Shown: positions 9,293 through 17,949 of the stretch, in pieces
Layout of the letters: every line of letters starts with the position of its first letter
Numbering within the stretch: the stretch's first letter is position 1
From: Balneola sp.
Lineage (GTDB): Bacteria > Bacteroidota > Rhodothermia > Balneolales > Balneolaceae
DNA length: 64,000 nucleotides
NCBI GenBank assembly: GCA_002696035.1
Contig: NZQV01000004.1
Location: 52,808 to 116,807, forward strand
Direction: 5' to 3'
Position numbers and translations under genes: made by a program
The notes under the pieces: generated by a model
Seen by the model: only the letters and a program-made list of their open reading frames with translations
Database searches by the model: none
What the model was told of the DNA's origin: nothing

Positions 9293-11290
9293 TCACAAAC
9301 TATATTTCACTCCGCCCAGGATCCATCTGCCAGGCATAGGGGCTCCGAGGATCTCCTGATACTGGGTATCGGTCAGATTTAACACTTCCGCATACATCTG
9401 GAAATTCTGCCCAAATGGCTTATAACCCAGTTTCAGGTTGGTGAGGAAATACTGATCCGGGACCTCAGCATTGATCAATTCATTGGCTTCCTCCGAACGG
9501 ACATTAAACTCCGAAAGCGACTCCACAGAAAAATCCCCTTTAGTCAGCGAGAGATTCAGATCCAGCTGATGAGAAGGGTGATTGGCAATATACCGAGACA
9601 CCGTATTTTGGTCGCTCGTGGTTTTGATGTAAGTGTATCCCGCCTCAGTCCGCAATGTGACACTGGATGGAAGCTTGCTGTTCACAGCCGAAATAAATTC
9701 AACCCCAAATACGTCACTTTCAGAGATATTGGAAGCGTAGAAATATTCTGCATCCGCCTGAAGATTATCGGCATTGTTGATATTGTTGGAATTGACGACC
9801 GCATAGTCGATCAGGTTTTGGGAGCTTCGGTAGAACACCGTAGGGGAGATCCTCAGGTTGTTGGCGGGCGTCCAGTCGAGGCCAAGATCGTAGGTAGTGG
9901 ATTCTTCCGGCATCAGGTTAGGATTGCCCAGATTTCGTCCCGGAGTCAGGTTTGGGATCTCGTGTGAGATATATCGTTCCGTAAAGTCTCCCTCGCGAAT
10001 GGCACGACCAATGGACGTTCGCAACACCAGATTTCCAAGATCATAAGCAGCACTGATCTGGGGTAAAAAGGAAAGATCGCTTACCGGGTTGAACTGAAGC
10101 CGCAGGCTGGAAGTGACGCTCAGCCCAAAATCATAATTCATGGTGTGAATACCGTAAACGCCCCATGAGGTGTTCTCATGATCGCCCCGGTCCGTACTTT
10201 CGATCTGCTTGTTGAGCAACTGTCCGCCCACCATAATTCGCATGTAATTCAGGGAAGAGGTGATCGAAGTCAGCTGCTCCGAATTCAGTTCATACTGATG
10301 AGACCCATTCAAAAACAACAGATCGGTGTTGTGAACATTAGCCGGAGAAATGGCTGAGTTGAAATCAAACACGTCATTCACATCGCGGTAGGAGGCATTG
10401 ATCTCCGAACGATGGTTGCCATTTTCGTAAGTCAAAGCCGAAAGTGCCCACTTGCTGTCGATCTGTTCAACCGATTCATCATAGATGCTGCGGGTGTAAA
10501 AATATCGGGCATTGAAATCACGATTCTCGAGTCCAGAGCGTACATACCAGCTCCAGTTTTCAGCAAAGTTCACTGAAAGTGCCGCCGAAAGGTTCATGAG
10601 ATCAAAATAGGAATTGTAGGTTTCTGATGATGAAACGCCTTCGTCAAAGCCGGGATTTCTGAACTGTTCACCATCCGAAGTAGCAGTGCGGAAGGAGGTG
10701 CTGAAACGAATGTTCTTTTTAGAAACTCCGGCCGTGGCATCAATGATGCGAAGGTCGTTTTGACCGGCAGAGATATCGAGATTAGTTCGGGTTTGAATTT
10801 CATCGGAGGCCTGAACTTCCTTCATCATGTACGCTTTGGTTTTGATGTGGATCACCCCGCCAACCGCATCGGCACCGAAAGACGTACTTGCTGGTCCGCG
10901 GATCAATTCGATCTGAGCAATTTCAGAAAGCGCCACCGGAATGTTGGTGTTGAAGTGTGCCGTGAGTGGATCGTTCAGGGGGGTGTTATCCAGCAGGAAC
11001 ATCACCTGTGAAAAGGTACTTCCCCGGACGCCCACATCCGACTGAACGCCAAAACCGGCCCGGGCATTGATGTTGATTCCGGGCAGACTTCGAAGCAATT
11101 CATCTACCGAAGAAACCGGCATATCCTGAATATCTGACTGCGTGATCACGGAAACATTCTTCCCACTTTCAGAAATAGAAGTAGTGATACGTGATGCAGA
11201 CACATCGATGGTATCAAGTTCAGCTTTAAGTTGTGCAAGGGAAATATCCCAGAAAAAAAATAGGATCAGAACAGGTAATAAATATCTCAT
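9293..11290 (-). CDS. TonB-dependent outer membrane receptor (BtuB/FepA-like)
   Basis: The mature protein follows a signal peptide, MRYLLPVLILFFFWDISLAQ, which fixes the start at 11290 and gives 665 residues. The frame is open another 52 codons upstream but those residues are not signal-like. A plug domain covers about 30-150 (SVDELLRSLPGININARAGFG, VMFLLDNTPLNDP, IELIRGPASTSFGADAVGGVIHIKT). The rest is a 22-strand barrel rich in alternating aromatic residues, ending in an aromatic C-terminal strand. Receptors of this size import cobalamin, iron chelates or metals. The substrate cannot be assigned, since no transport or biosynthesis gene is adjacent. It has a long GC-rich upstream region that may be a regulatory leader. 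Confidence 0.93.
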   Translation of the reverse strand: MRYLLPVLILFFFWDISLAQLKAELDTIDVSASRITTSISESGKNVSVITQSDIQDMPVSSVDELLRSLPGININARAGFGVQSDVGVRGSTFSQVMFLLDNTPLNDPLTAHFNTNIPVALSEIAQIELIRGPASTSFGADAVGGVIHIKTKAYMMKEVQASDEIQTRTNLDISAGQNDLRIIDATAGVSKKNIRFSTSFRTATSDGEQFRNPGFDEGVSSSETYNSYFDLMNLSAALSVNFAENWSWYVRSGLENRDFNARYFYTRSIYDESVEQIDSKWALSALTYENGNHRSEINASYRDVNDVFDFNSAISPANVHNTDLLFLNGSHQYELNSEQLTSITSSLNYMRIMVGGQLLNKQIESTDRGDHENTSWGVYGIHTMNYDFGLSVTSSLRLQFNPVSDLSFLPQISAAYDLGNLVLRTSIGRAIREGDFTERYISHEIPNLTPGRNLGNPNLMPEESTTYDLGLDWTPANNLRISPTVFYRSSQNLIDYAVVNSNNINNADNLQADAEYFYASNISESDVFGVEFISAVNSKLPSSVTLRTEAGYTYIKTTSDQNTVSRYIANHPSHQLDLNLSLTKGDFSVESLSEFNVRSEEANELINAEVPDQYFLTNLKLGYKPFGQNFQMYAEVLNLTDTQYQEILGAPMPGRWILGGVKYSL

Positions 11291-11480
11291 AGGTATTTTT
11301 TTAATGATATTAAATGTATGTACTGAAACACTGAGGGAGAACCTGCGAGCGTCCGTAGGTCCTCGAAGCGTTTGGGTCTTAGGCTGTAATTGTAACATTC
11401 GCGGAGTTATGGACGCTGCGAAGTTACCTGTCTCAAAATGTCCCATCTTCAGGGATGAATAAATAAGTCTCAGAACGCCG
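11291..11480 (-). promoter_or_regulatory. Possible structured leader of the TonB receptor gene
   Basis: The 413 bases between the receptor and the PhzF gene include a GC-rich stretch next to the receptor start. Read on the minus strand it contains a 7-bp pair AGCGTCC / GGACGCT separated by about 56 bases, with smaller pairings inside the loop. I looked for the conserved cores of cobalamin and TPP riboswitches and did not find either. A leader RNA is possible but unproven. The remaining part, 11,480-11,703, shows no clear feature. Confidence 0.25.
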
Positions 11481-11703
11481 CAAAGATAAGGGTGTTAGGA
11501 AAAGATGTTAATTAAAATCCGGAACGACTTTTTATCCCGAGGCATTAATTGAGTACAAGGTGTTTCATTTTATTAAGTTATGAAATGTCGATACCTTCCA
11601 AAGAAATTCAAAAGGTAAGATTTAAGATTAATGATGGGTCTGAAAGAGTTTATTAAAAGAGTAATCGTTCATTTTGAATCTTAAACTTTAAATCAATAAA
11701 TAC

Positions 11704-12489
11704 ATGCAGCTACCGATCTACCAAGTCGATGCCTTTACTTCCGAAATATTTGCCGGAAATCCCGCCGCCGTAGTTCCGCTGGAAAATTGGCTGACCGATC
11801 AACAAATGCAGAATATTGCAGCGGAAAACAACCTCTCCGAAACCGCCTTTTTTGTGAAAGAAGGGGAGAGTTATCGGCTGCGGTGGTTCACGCCCACGGT
11901 GGAAGTGGATCTGTGTGGACATGCCACGCTGGCGACCGCCCTTGTGATGTTTGAAGAGCTGGATTATCCAGAAGAGGAGATCGTATTCAAAACTAAAAGC
12001 GGTTTGTTGTCGGTGAAGCGGGAAGGAGATCGGCTTATGATGAATTTTCCGGCCGATGATATGCCTCAGACGGAAGCACCGGATGTATTATTCCGGGGGC
12101 TGGGCATCAAGAGAACATCCAAAACCTATAAAACGGATGACTGGATGGTGGTGCTGGATGCCGAAGCTGATGTTGCAAACCTTCAGCCCGACATGAGAAT
12201 GTTGAATGAGGTGGAAGCCCGCGGCGTCATTGTAACAGCTCCCGGAGATGAGGTTGATTTTGTTTCCAGATTCTTCGCACCGCAATCCGGCGTAGATGAA
12301 GATCCCGTTACCGGTTCGGCTCACACCAAAAGTACCCCATACTGGAGTAAAGAACTTGGCAAGGAACAACTTTCAGCCCGACAAATTTCAAAGCGGGGTG
12401 GGGATCTGATCTGCCGGATGAAAGGCGACCGCGTTGAGATCTTGGGTCATGCTGTAACCTTTTTAAAAGGGGAGATTTCTCTTGGGTGA
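11704..12489 (+). CDS. PhzF family isomerase
   Basis: The protein has 261 residues with the two-lobed diaminopimelate-epimerase-like fold of the PhzF family. The N-terminal pattern QVDAFTSEIFAGNPAAVV is diagnostic, the catalytic Glu is E46 in NLSETAFF, and the family motifs LCGHATLATA and DPVTGSAHT are present. PhzF of phenazine producers isomerises a chorismate-derived intermediate. No other phenazine genes are here, so this is one of the many homologues of unknown substrate. It overlaps the downstream transporter gene by 8 bases, which suggests that the two are co-translated. Confidence 0.93.
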   Translation: MQLPIYQVDAFTSEIFAGNPAAVVPLENWLTDQQMQNIAAENNLSETAFFVKEGESYRLRWFTPTVEVDLCGHATLATALVMFEELDYPEEEIVFKTKSGLLSVKREGDRLMMNFPADDMPQTEAPDVLFRGLGIKRTSKTYKTDDWMVVLDAEADVANLQPDMRMLNEVEARGVIVTAPGDEVDFVSRFFAPQSGVDEDPVTGSAHTKSTPYWSKELGKEQLSARQISKRGGDLICRMKGDRVEILGHAVTFLKGEISLG

Positions 12490-13294
12490 ACTACTCATTT
12501 TGCTGCTCATTGGGTTGGCAGCAGGTATATTGGCCGGGTTACTGGGTATTGGCGGAGGCATCATATTCACTCCCGTGCTCTACTTTCTGTTTGAGGGAGC
12601 CGGAGTTGAAGATCCGGTAATATGGACGATCGCCTCTGGACTCTTTTGTACCTTTGTAGCGGCTTCGGGGAGTTTGGTTCGTCAGTATATGCAACAGAAT
12701 ATTTTTTGGGGTGAAGGTATCAAGCTGGGATTAATGGGGGCGGTTGGGGTGTTTGTAGGTAAGCAGGTACTGACTTCAGCCTACTACAGCCAAACCGAAT
12801 TTGTGATCTTTTTTTCCGCGATGTTGCTTTATGCCGCCTACATGATGTTTGGCCGGGGCAAAGACAAAGGCGATGAATATGACCGACAGTTTGAACCAAT
12901 GCAGCTAAAGCAATCATTCGTAACCGGTGGAATCGGGGGATTTGTAGCCTCACTGGCCGGTGTGGGTGGCGGTGGAGTGATGGTGCCTATCATGAACTTA
13001 TTCTACAAGCAACCCTTCCGAAAAGCCGTAAGTGTCTCGCACCTGGCTATGATCATCATGGTCACCTCCGGCTGGGGACAGCTGGCCCTCGAGCCCGGAG
13101 CAATATCCGGAATCACGGAATACACCATTGGCTTTGTTGATTTTGGAGCAGCTCTTCCCCTTTCCGCAGGCGGATTGGTTGGAGGCTTCGGCGGGGCCCT
13201 GCTCAACCACAGAATAAAACGAAAATACCTCCAATGGGGCTTCGCCATCCTCGCCATAGCCATGGCCGGAAGACTGATCTGGGGCATTTTGTGA
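12482..13294 (+). CDS. TauE/SafE family membrane transporter
   Basis: The protein has 270 residues with about eight hydrophobic segments. Two inverted-repeat halves each carry the glycine motif: AGLLGIGGGIIFTP near 17 and ASLAGVGGGGVMVP near 158. The family exports or imports small organic anions such as sulfite, sulfoacetate or taurine-derived compounds in the inner membrane. The start is TTG at 12482, with GGGGAG about 9 bases upstream; no ATG occurs before the first membrane segment. The gene overlaps the PhzF-like gene by 8 bases, so both are probably one operon. Confidence 0.92.
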   Translation: MGELLILLLIGLAAGILAGLLGIGGGIIFTPVLYFLFEGAGVEDPVIWTIASGLFCTFVAASGSLVRQYMQQNIFWGEGIKLGLMGAVGVFVGKQVLTSAYYSQTEFVIFFSAMLLYAAYMMFGRGKDKGDEYDRQFEPMQLKQSFVTGGIGGFVASLAGVGGGGVMVPIMNLFYKQPFRKAVSVSHLAMIIMVTSGWGQLALEPGAISGITEYTIGFVDFGAALPLSAGGLVGGFGGALLNHRIKRKYLQWGFAILAIAMAGRLIWGIL

Positions 13295-13303
13295 GGTCTA
13301 TAA

Positions 13304-13456
13304 AAATGTAGAGCGGTCTCGCTGAGCCGCTTTTAGTAACCGGCCATAATCCATCTTTCGGCCCAGCCCGGGTGATGGGTGGTGGATTCCAAAAAGAAAA
13401 GCCTGAAGCAGGAGCTTCAAGCAAGACGTTCACCAAGCAGGAGCTTGGGAACGAGG
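13304..13456. repeat. Intergenic REP-like hairpins
   Basis: About 250 bases between the transporter and the next minus-strand gene hold agcggtctcgctgagccgct (about 13,312-13,331), gaagcaggagcttc (13,403-13,416) and cgttcaccaagc-agga-gcttgggaacg (about 13,424-13,450). Order and sequence match the block at 9163-9265, so this is another copy of the composite repeat, with about 70 bases of unrelated sequence between the first and second motif. Confidence 0.75.
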
Positions 13457-13544
13457 AGAAAGCAGAAGTTTTGGACCGGGTAAAAAAAAAGGAAACGAAT
13501 ACAAAACCCCTTGAACCTAACACCTAAAACCTTGCACCTAACAT

Positions 13545-13952
13545 CTAACCCTCCCCCGGTTCCAGCCGCGCAATATTCTTTGAAGGTTGATACACGATCC
13601 GGATATTCCGGTCAGCATCCTCATCATAAAACTGAAGAGAGAGCTCCTGATTCAGGTCGATCTCATCGATCTCATGAGGCTTGATCATCAGCGGCTCCAG
13701 AAGTTCAGCTTCCAGGCCCCGCATTGTCTTGAGTTCTTCATTCAGGAAATCCATGTACTCCAGCTTCAAACTTCCTTCACGAAGGTAGGTTATAATGAGC
13801 GAATAGGCGACCTGCCCCGCATATGTAAAGCGTTCCTGTAATTGTGAATTAAGCTTGCGGACATCTTGTTGTCTTGAAAAGAAGTAAAACTTGAGTCCTT
13901 TTTCGAACAAAATTTTGTCTCGTTCATTCAATATCTTTGTGATCGTATCCAT
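13545..13952 (-). CDS. Conserved-looking hypothetical protein
   Basis: The protein has 135 residues, is charged and soluble, and I do not recognise a domain. It has no signal peptide or membrane segment. The N-terminal half is mostly helical (KLNSQLQERFTYAGQVAYSLIITYLREG), the C-terminal half acidic with short strands. It lies divergent from the thioredoxin-like gene, 40 bases apart. The complete frame, the Glu/Lys/Leu-rich composition of a normal protein and the clean intergenic spacing support it as a real gene. Confidence 0.7.
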   Translation of the reverse strand: MDTITKILNERDKILFEKGLKFYFFSRQQDVRKLNSQLQERFTYAGQVAYSLIITYLREGSLKLEYMDFLNEELKTMRGLEAELLEPLMIKPHEIDEIDLNQELSLQFYDEDADRNIRIVYQPSKNIARLEPGEG

Positions 13953-13992
13953 GGACCAAAGTTAAAACCTTTAATTCACAAATTTCAGAATT

Positions 13993-14562
13993 ATGTCTGC
14001 CACACCATCAACCATGCTGGAAATAGGAACAGAAGCACCGGATTTCACCCTTAAGAGCGTTCACGGTGGGAAATTATCGCTTAGTTATACCGAGCAGAGC
14101 AAAGGATTTGTGGTGATGTTCATTTGTAATCATTGTCCGTATGTGCTGCATATTGAAGATGAGCTGGTGAAACTGGCGAACGAATACATTGCAAAAGGAA
14201 TCGGATTCATTGCCATTAGCTCCAATGATGTGGAAAAATATCCGCAAGACAGTCCCGAAAAGATGGCCGAAAAAGAGTATCCGTTTCCGTACCTGTATGA
14301 TGAAACTCAGGAAGTAGCCAAGGCCTACAAAGCAGCATGCACTCCGGATTTCTTTGTGTTTGATGAGAACCAGAAACTCACCTACCGTGGACAGTTTGAT
14401 GAAAGTCGACCCAAGAGCGATAAACCCGTAACCGGCAATGACCTCAGAAATGCCCTGGATGCGGTTCTTGAAGGAAGATCCATTCCCGAGAAAGAACAGA
14501 AACCAAGTATGGGCTGTAACATCAAGTGGAAACCCGGTAACGAACCCGAATATTTTGGATGA
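13993..14562 (+). CDS. Thioredoxin-like / AhpC-TSA family protein
   Basis: The protein has 189 residues with a peroxiredoxin-like thioredoxin fold: GTEAPDFTLKSVHGG at 12-26 and an active-site motif CNHCPYV with C45 and C48. There is no signal peptide, so it is likely cytosolic. The CxxC pair at the position of the thioredoxin active site, together with the redoxin framework, places it in the widespread group of small thioredoxin-family proteins that lack an established substrate. It is followed 52 bases later by pdxH in the same orientation. Confidence 0.9.
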   Translation: MSATPSTMLEIGTEAPDFTLKSVHGGKLSLSYTEQSKGFVVMFICNHCPYVLHIEDELVKLANEYIAKGIGFIAISSNDVEKYPQDSPEKMAEKEYPFPYLYDETQEVAKAYKAACTPDFFVFDENQKLTYRGQFDESRPKSDKPVTGNDLRNALDAVLEGRSIPEKEQKPSMGCNIKWKPGNEPEYFG

Positions 14563-14614
14563 TATTTATTTATAGGCAAACAACAGAACCGATTACAACC
14601 TTGCAAACACGTCA

Positions 14615-15259
14615 ATGAAAAACGAAAAACTCCAGCAATTGCGGGAAGAATACAGCAAAAACTCCCTTGATGAAAACGATGTGGAATCCGACCCCATCAT
14701 GCAATTCGAACGATGGATGAAAGAAGCCATCGATTCGCAGGTACCTGAACCCAATGCCATGACCTTATCGACGGTCGATATGCAGAATAAACCCCATTCC
14801 CGGGTGGTTTTACTTAAAGAAGTAGAAGATGACCAGTTTGTTTTCTACACCAATTACGCCAGTGATAAAGGGGATGAACTGGACGAAAATCCCAACGTCT
14901 CACTTTGTTTTCTGTGGCTGGAACTAGAGCGACAGGTTCGCATTGAAGGAACCGTGGAGAAAGTCCCACAGGAACACAGTGAAGAATATTTCAAACAGCG
15001 GCCTTACAAAAGTCAGCTCGGAGCCCTGGCATCCAATCAGAGCTCGGTAGTCCCTAACCGTGAGTTTCTGGAAGACCGGTTCAAGGAGCTGGAAGAACAA
15101 TATTCCGAAGGAGAAGTCCCCATGCCCGAAACCTGGGGGGGATACAAGGTAAAACCCGAAGCCCTCGAATTCTGGCAAGGCCGGCGAAGCCGTCTCCACG
15201 ACCGTATCAAATACGAAAAAGTAGGCAGCAAGTGGGACATAAAACGCCTTTCTCCTTAA
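14615..15259 (+). CDS. pdxH: Pyridoxamine/pyridoxine 5'-phosphate oxidase
   Basis: The protein has 214 residues, standard for PdxH. It oxidises PNP or PMP to pyridoxal 5'-phosphate using FMN. Visible signatures are MTLSTVD and PHSRVVLLKEVED (FMN-binding), FYTNYASDKGDEL, ERQVRIEGTVEKV, QRPYKSQLGALAS and the C-terminal WQGRRSRLHDRIKY and WDIKRLSP. All are in the expected order, and the RLxP-type ending is conserved. The likely start is the ATG at 14615. Confidence 0.96.
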   Translation: MKNEKLQQLREEYSKNSLDENDVESDPIMQFERWMKEAIDSQVPEPNAMTLSTVDMQNKPHSRVVLLKEVEDDQFVFYTNYASDKGDELDENPNVSLCFLWLELERQVRIEGTVEKVPQEHSEEYFKQRPYKSQLGALASNQSSVVPNREFLEDRFKELEEQYSEGEVPMPETWGGYKVKPEALEFWQGRRSRLHDRIKYEKVGSKWDIKRLSP

Positions 15260-15299
15260 ACGACATCCCACATCCCACGAAATTCAAAAAAGGAACAGC

Positions 15300-15570
15300 T
15301 TTTTTTAATAGATCTCCCTTCGAAGGGAGACTTCTTCATTGTGGAATCCAAAGTATGAGGTAAAATAAAATTAATGTATAGATGACATCTTGGATAGTCC
15401 TCCCTCGAGGGAGGTGCCGGGCTGAGTGAATGCGAAGCCTGGCGGAGGGTGCACAATGCTGAATTCGAGCTAGCTTGCTTGACTGAAGATCTCATCCCTT
15501 TGAACCAGTATATCCTCGTTGTGTAGCTCAGCTGCGCAATGCTTCACAGAGGCTCCGCCTCAAACTCAGG
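15300..15570. repeat. Palindromic repeat cluster upstream of tRNA
   Basis: The 554 bases between pdxH and the tRNA contain no credible gene. They hold a perfect 18-bp palindrome tctcccttcgaagggaga (15,313-15,330), a perfect 16-bp palindrome cctccctcgagggagg (15,399-15,414) followed by a gtgccgggctgag...cctggcggagggtg segment, and a gaggc-tcc-gcctc hairpin (15,549-15,561). The last one and its surroundings (tgcgcaatgct, ggctccgcctca) recur at 36,476-36,523 inside a broken RHS gene. These look like short dispersed intergenic repeats. Confidence 0.7.
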
Positions 15571-15699
15571 TTGCAAGATCCTGCAAAGAGTCCTCCGGTG
15601 AATAACTGCATCAGGGAAGAAAGAGACCTCACAAAAGCCCTTCACAAGGTTGACAAAAATTTAATCCCAAAAAAGCTTTTAAATCCTGCATAAACCTCG

Positions 15700-15707
15700 T
15701 AAATTTG
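15700..15707 (+). promoter_or_regulatory. Possible Bacteroidota-type -7 element upstream of tRNA
   Basis: The octamer taaatttg matches the TAnnTTTG -7 consensus of Bacteroidota promoters and lies 107 bases before the tRNA. A TTG of the -33 box is not at the standard distance, and ttgaca at 15,649 would fit a different spacing. Weak evidence only. Confidence 0.3.
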
Positions 15708-15813
15708 CAGCCCTCTGAAAAGAGCTAAAGAAACAATCTGGTGTACAATACGATGTGCAATTTTGATTCAGGTTGGGCTTCTAAGGAGGGAAATCGCGGT
15801 TTACGCAATAAAT

Positions 15814-15887
15814 GGATCCGTAGCTCAGTTGGTTAGAGCAGTCGACTCATAATCGATTGGTCGGAAGTTCAAGTCTTGCCGGGCCCA
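15814..15887 (+). tRNA. tRNA with CAT anticodon (Met or Ile2)
   Basis: The 74-base cloverleaf has acceptor ggatccg, D arm gctc-agttggtta-gagc, anticodon stem gtcga / tcgat around loop ctCATaa, a 5-base variable region, T arm ggaag-ttcaagt-cttgc, 3' acceptor cgggccc and discriminator a. Two positions do not pair: 3:70 (A-C) in the acceptor stem and 50:64 (G-G) in the T stem. The anticodon CAT would read Met, or Ile-AUA if modified to lysidine. A tyrosine recombinase lies 229 bases downstream, so the 3' end is a probable integration site; the mismatches may come from recombination with an element. Confidence 0.85.
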
Positions 15888-15907
15888 CTTTATAATTAAG
15901 CGTATCC

Positions 15908-15930
15908 GGGGAGTTAAAAACCCCTTATTT
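15908..15930 (+). terminator. Weak hairpin after tRNA
   Basis: A GGGG / CCCC stem (15,908-15,911 and 15,921-15,924) with a 9-base loop is followed by ttattt. It is short, but its place about 20 bases after the tRNA fits a terminator. Confidence 0.4.
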
Positions 15931-16115
15931 GCCCTTCTCTGTTAAAAAAAAAGCTCCTTTACTTACTTTTGTAATCGAATGGAAAGGAACAGAAGGGAAT
16001 CGTTCATTCCTCTGGATTCCCATTCTTGGTGTACATCTTGGTGTACATGAAAAAGTAAGTAGTTGAGGCTTTGTGAGAGTCGCTTCCAACTCTCAACTAA
16101 CAAAAGGAAACTACA

Positions 16116-17294
16116 ATGGCATTTCTAACTAAACGGGGCAAGTATTATTCAATCAATTGGAGAACATCTATCAATGGTAAGGTAAAATCCACTCGTAAAG
16201 CATTAGGCACTCGACATAAAGATGTAGCCGAAAAATTGCTGAAAGAGATAGAGAAATTGGAATCATTAGGCAAAATCAATCCATTTGCCAAAGGCTTTGA
16301 TCCTAAAAAAGCTCTTCAAATGAACACACTCAAAGAGACAGTTCATTGTAATACAGTAAGTGAATCCATTGAGCTATTTTATAAGTCAAAATCTCACCTT
16401 TCTCCAGCTACCATTGGAGCCTATCAGCGAGCTTTAGATCATTTTGTGGAGTTAAATGAATTAGCAGATGAACATCCAACAAATGTTTTGGCCTACCATT
16501 TTGAAAATGTGATTTTCAAAAAAGGCATTAACTCTGCTACACGGCACTACTATTTCCGACACTTTCGGTCTTGGTGGAAGTTTCTCCTGAAAAAAAAGAT
16601 TGTTGAGAAGGATTACTTCCCTATGCTGAAAGAAGATTTACCAAGAATTAGAGAAAATACCCGGCCTAAAATGATTTCTGAGGAAGAACTTGGAATTCTA
16701 TTCAAGAAATTCGATGAAGAGCGGGAGCGCAAGAAAGACTTACCTGAATTTGATCCTGATTTGGTTCAGCACTGGTTTAAGCCCATTGTTGCATTGTACT
16801 TTTATGGTGGACTTCGAAAGCATGAAGCAGCTTATGATCCAGAGCTTTCCTATTCCGGCCTGAAAGGTGAAAACCTGATCTATGAGGATGGTGAGCTAAG
16901 CTACATTTCATTACCTCCTACCAAAGGCCGAAAAGAACGCTTAATTCCGATCATTAATGAATTAAAACAGGAATTGGATACCTATTTAGAAGTTCGTGGG
17001 AAAATAAGCCCAAATGATTACGTGTTTATCTATACCGGTGGAAATACAAAAGGCCATCCGGTTCGTGGAATGCGAGTTTACCGGGAGTTTAAGCGTTATT
17101 GTAAGGAAGCAAGTATTCCGACTACTCGAACGTTACATGGAATGAGACATCAAGCGGTTACGACCTGGATTGAGAAAGGGTTTCACACGGCTGAAGCAAG
17201 CTATATGGCCGGACACTCAAGTCAAAAAGTAACGGAGAAATATACACACTTGACTGTTAGTCGATTGAAGGATAAGATGAATGCATTATCCTAA
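16116..17294 (+). CDS. Tyrosine recombinase / integrase
   Basis: The protein has 392 residues: an N-terminal Arm-like segment (1-70), a SAM-like core-binding domain (80-170) and a catalytic domain. The catalytic set is complete: R234 in GGLRKHE, K270 in TKGRKER, H341 and R344 in HGMRHQ, H367 in AGHSSQ and nucleophile Y376 in EKYTHL. Such enzymes integrate islands, ICEs or phages, often at the 3' end of a tRNA. Position just downstream of the tRNA fits this. It points into the island, so it is the presumed integrase of the accessory DNA to the right. No excisionase gene is visible next to it. Confidence 0.93.
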   Translation: MAFLTKRGKYYSINWRTSINGKVKSTRKALGTRHKDVAEKLLKEIEKLESLGKINPFAKGFDPKKALQMNTLKETVHCNTVSESIELFYKSKSHLSPATIGAYQRALDHFVELNELADEHPTNVLAYHFENVIFKKGINSATRHYYFRHFRSWWKFLLKKKIVEKDYFPMLKEDLPRIRENTRPKMISEEELGILFKKFDEERERKKDLPEFDPDLVQHWFKPIVALYFYGGLRKHEAAYDPELSYSGLKGENLIYEDGELSYISLPPTKGRKERLIPIINELKQELDTYLEVRGKISPNDYVFIYTGGNTKGHPVRGMRVYREFKRYCKEASIPTTRTLHGMRHQAVTTWIEKGFHTAEASYMAGHSSQKVTEKYTHLTVSRLKDKMNALS

Positions 17295-17526
17295 AACCAA
17301 TAGGATATTAGTGTGTAGCAGATAGGTTTTGCCCAAGATTTACAGAAATCAGTGATTTAAATCACGAGAAAAAGAGTGGTTTATTTCTTAAGGCATTTTT
17401 CTAAGGCCAACGTTGCTTGCTGGTAATGTGCGATGGATCGACCTATAGGATATCCACTGGGCTTTTGATGTAGTTGAGCTTATACATTCCACCTATAACC
17501 TACTCTAACAATTTTGATTTAGCCAT

Positions 17527-17826
17527 TGAGCCCCTTCCCACTTATGTACCAGTTAAAAGTAGAGAATCGGACGTTATTTGTTGTTCATTAATGTACTCAT
17601 TCGGAGTTAAATCTCCGAGTGAGCTATGAGGCCGAAAACTGTTGTATTAATGTCTCCATGTCTCAATTTTTTCCTGGGCATCAGGTAGTGATAAAAACCA
17701 GTGAAGGTTTAAACACTCATCGCGAAAGCTCCCATTAAACGATTCAATATAGGGGTTGTCGGTTGGTTTTCCAGGCCTTGAGAAGTCTAAGGTTATTTGG
17801 TTATCGTAGGCCCACTATTCTTTTAC
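17527..17826 (-). pseudogene. IS3-family transposase remnant (C-terminal rve domain) with IS end
   Basis: Reading the minus strand from 17,826 gives the 3' part of an IS3 OrfB: WAYDNQ, then PGKPTDNPYIESFNGSFRDECLN, then YNSFRPHSSLGDLTPNEY, ending at a stop at 17,542-17,544. Two in-frame stops interrupt it, one before WAYDNQ and one in place of the expected residue before YNSFRP. The sequence ends in TGAGCCCC at 17,527, a plausible IS3 terminal repeat. A second short copy of the same end lies at 51,554-51,612 in opposite orientation. The rest of 17,295-17,949 shows no gene. The remnant is cut off about 120 bases before the ATPase gene. Confidence 0.85.
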
Positions 17827-17949
17827 AAAAAAAAGAATTCTGTTGAGATAGTTTATTTGCTAATAAGCATTTTATTAAGGTAGGAGAGAAACTAAGTTTC
17901 ATTCGATTTTTATTTTATTTTCGTTTATCTATAGACAAAAATTGAATAG

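Noticed and set aside
11291..11446. Longer N-terminus of the TonB receptor (52 more codons)
   Set aside because: A typical signal peptide starts at 11,290, and the residues before it do not look like part of a signal.
11291..11480. Cobalamin or TPP riboswitch upstream of the TonB receptor
   Set aside because: The B12 box and the conserved TPP core elements were not found on the relevant strand; only generic pairings were seen.
15256..15495. Minus-strand frame in the palindromic repeats after pdxH
   Set aside because: It is made up of repeat sequence without any recognisable domain.
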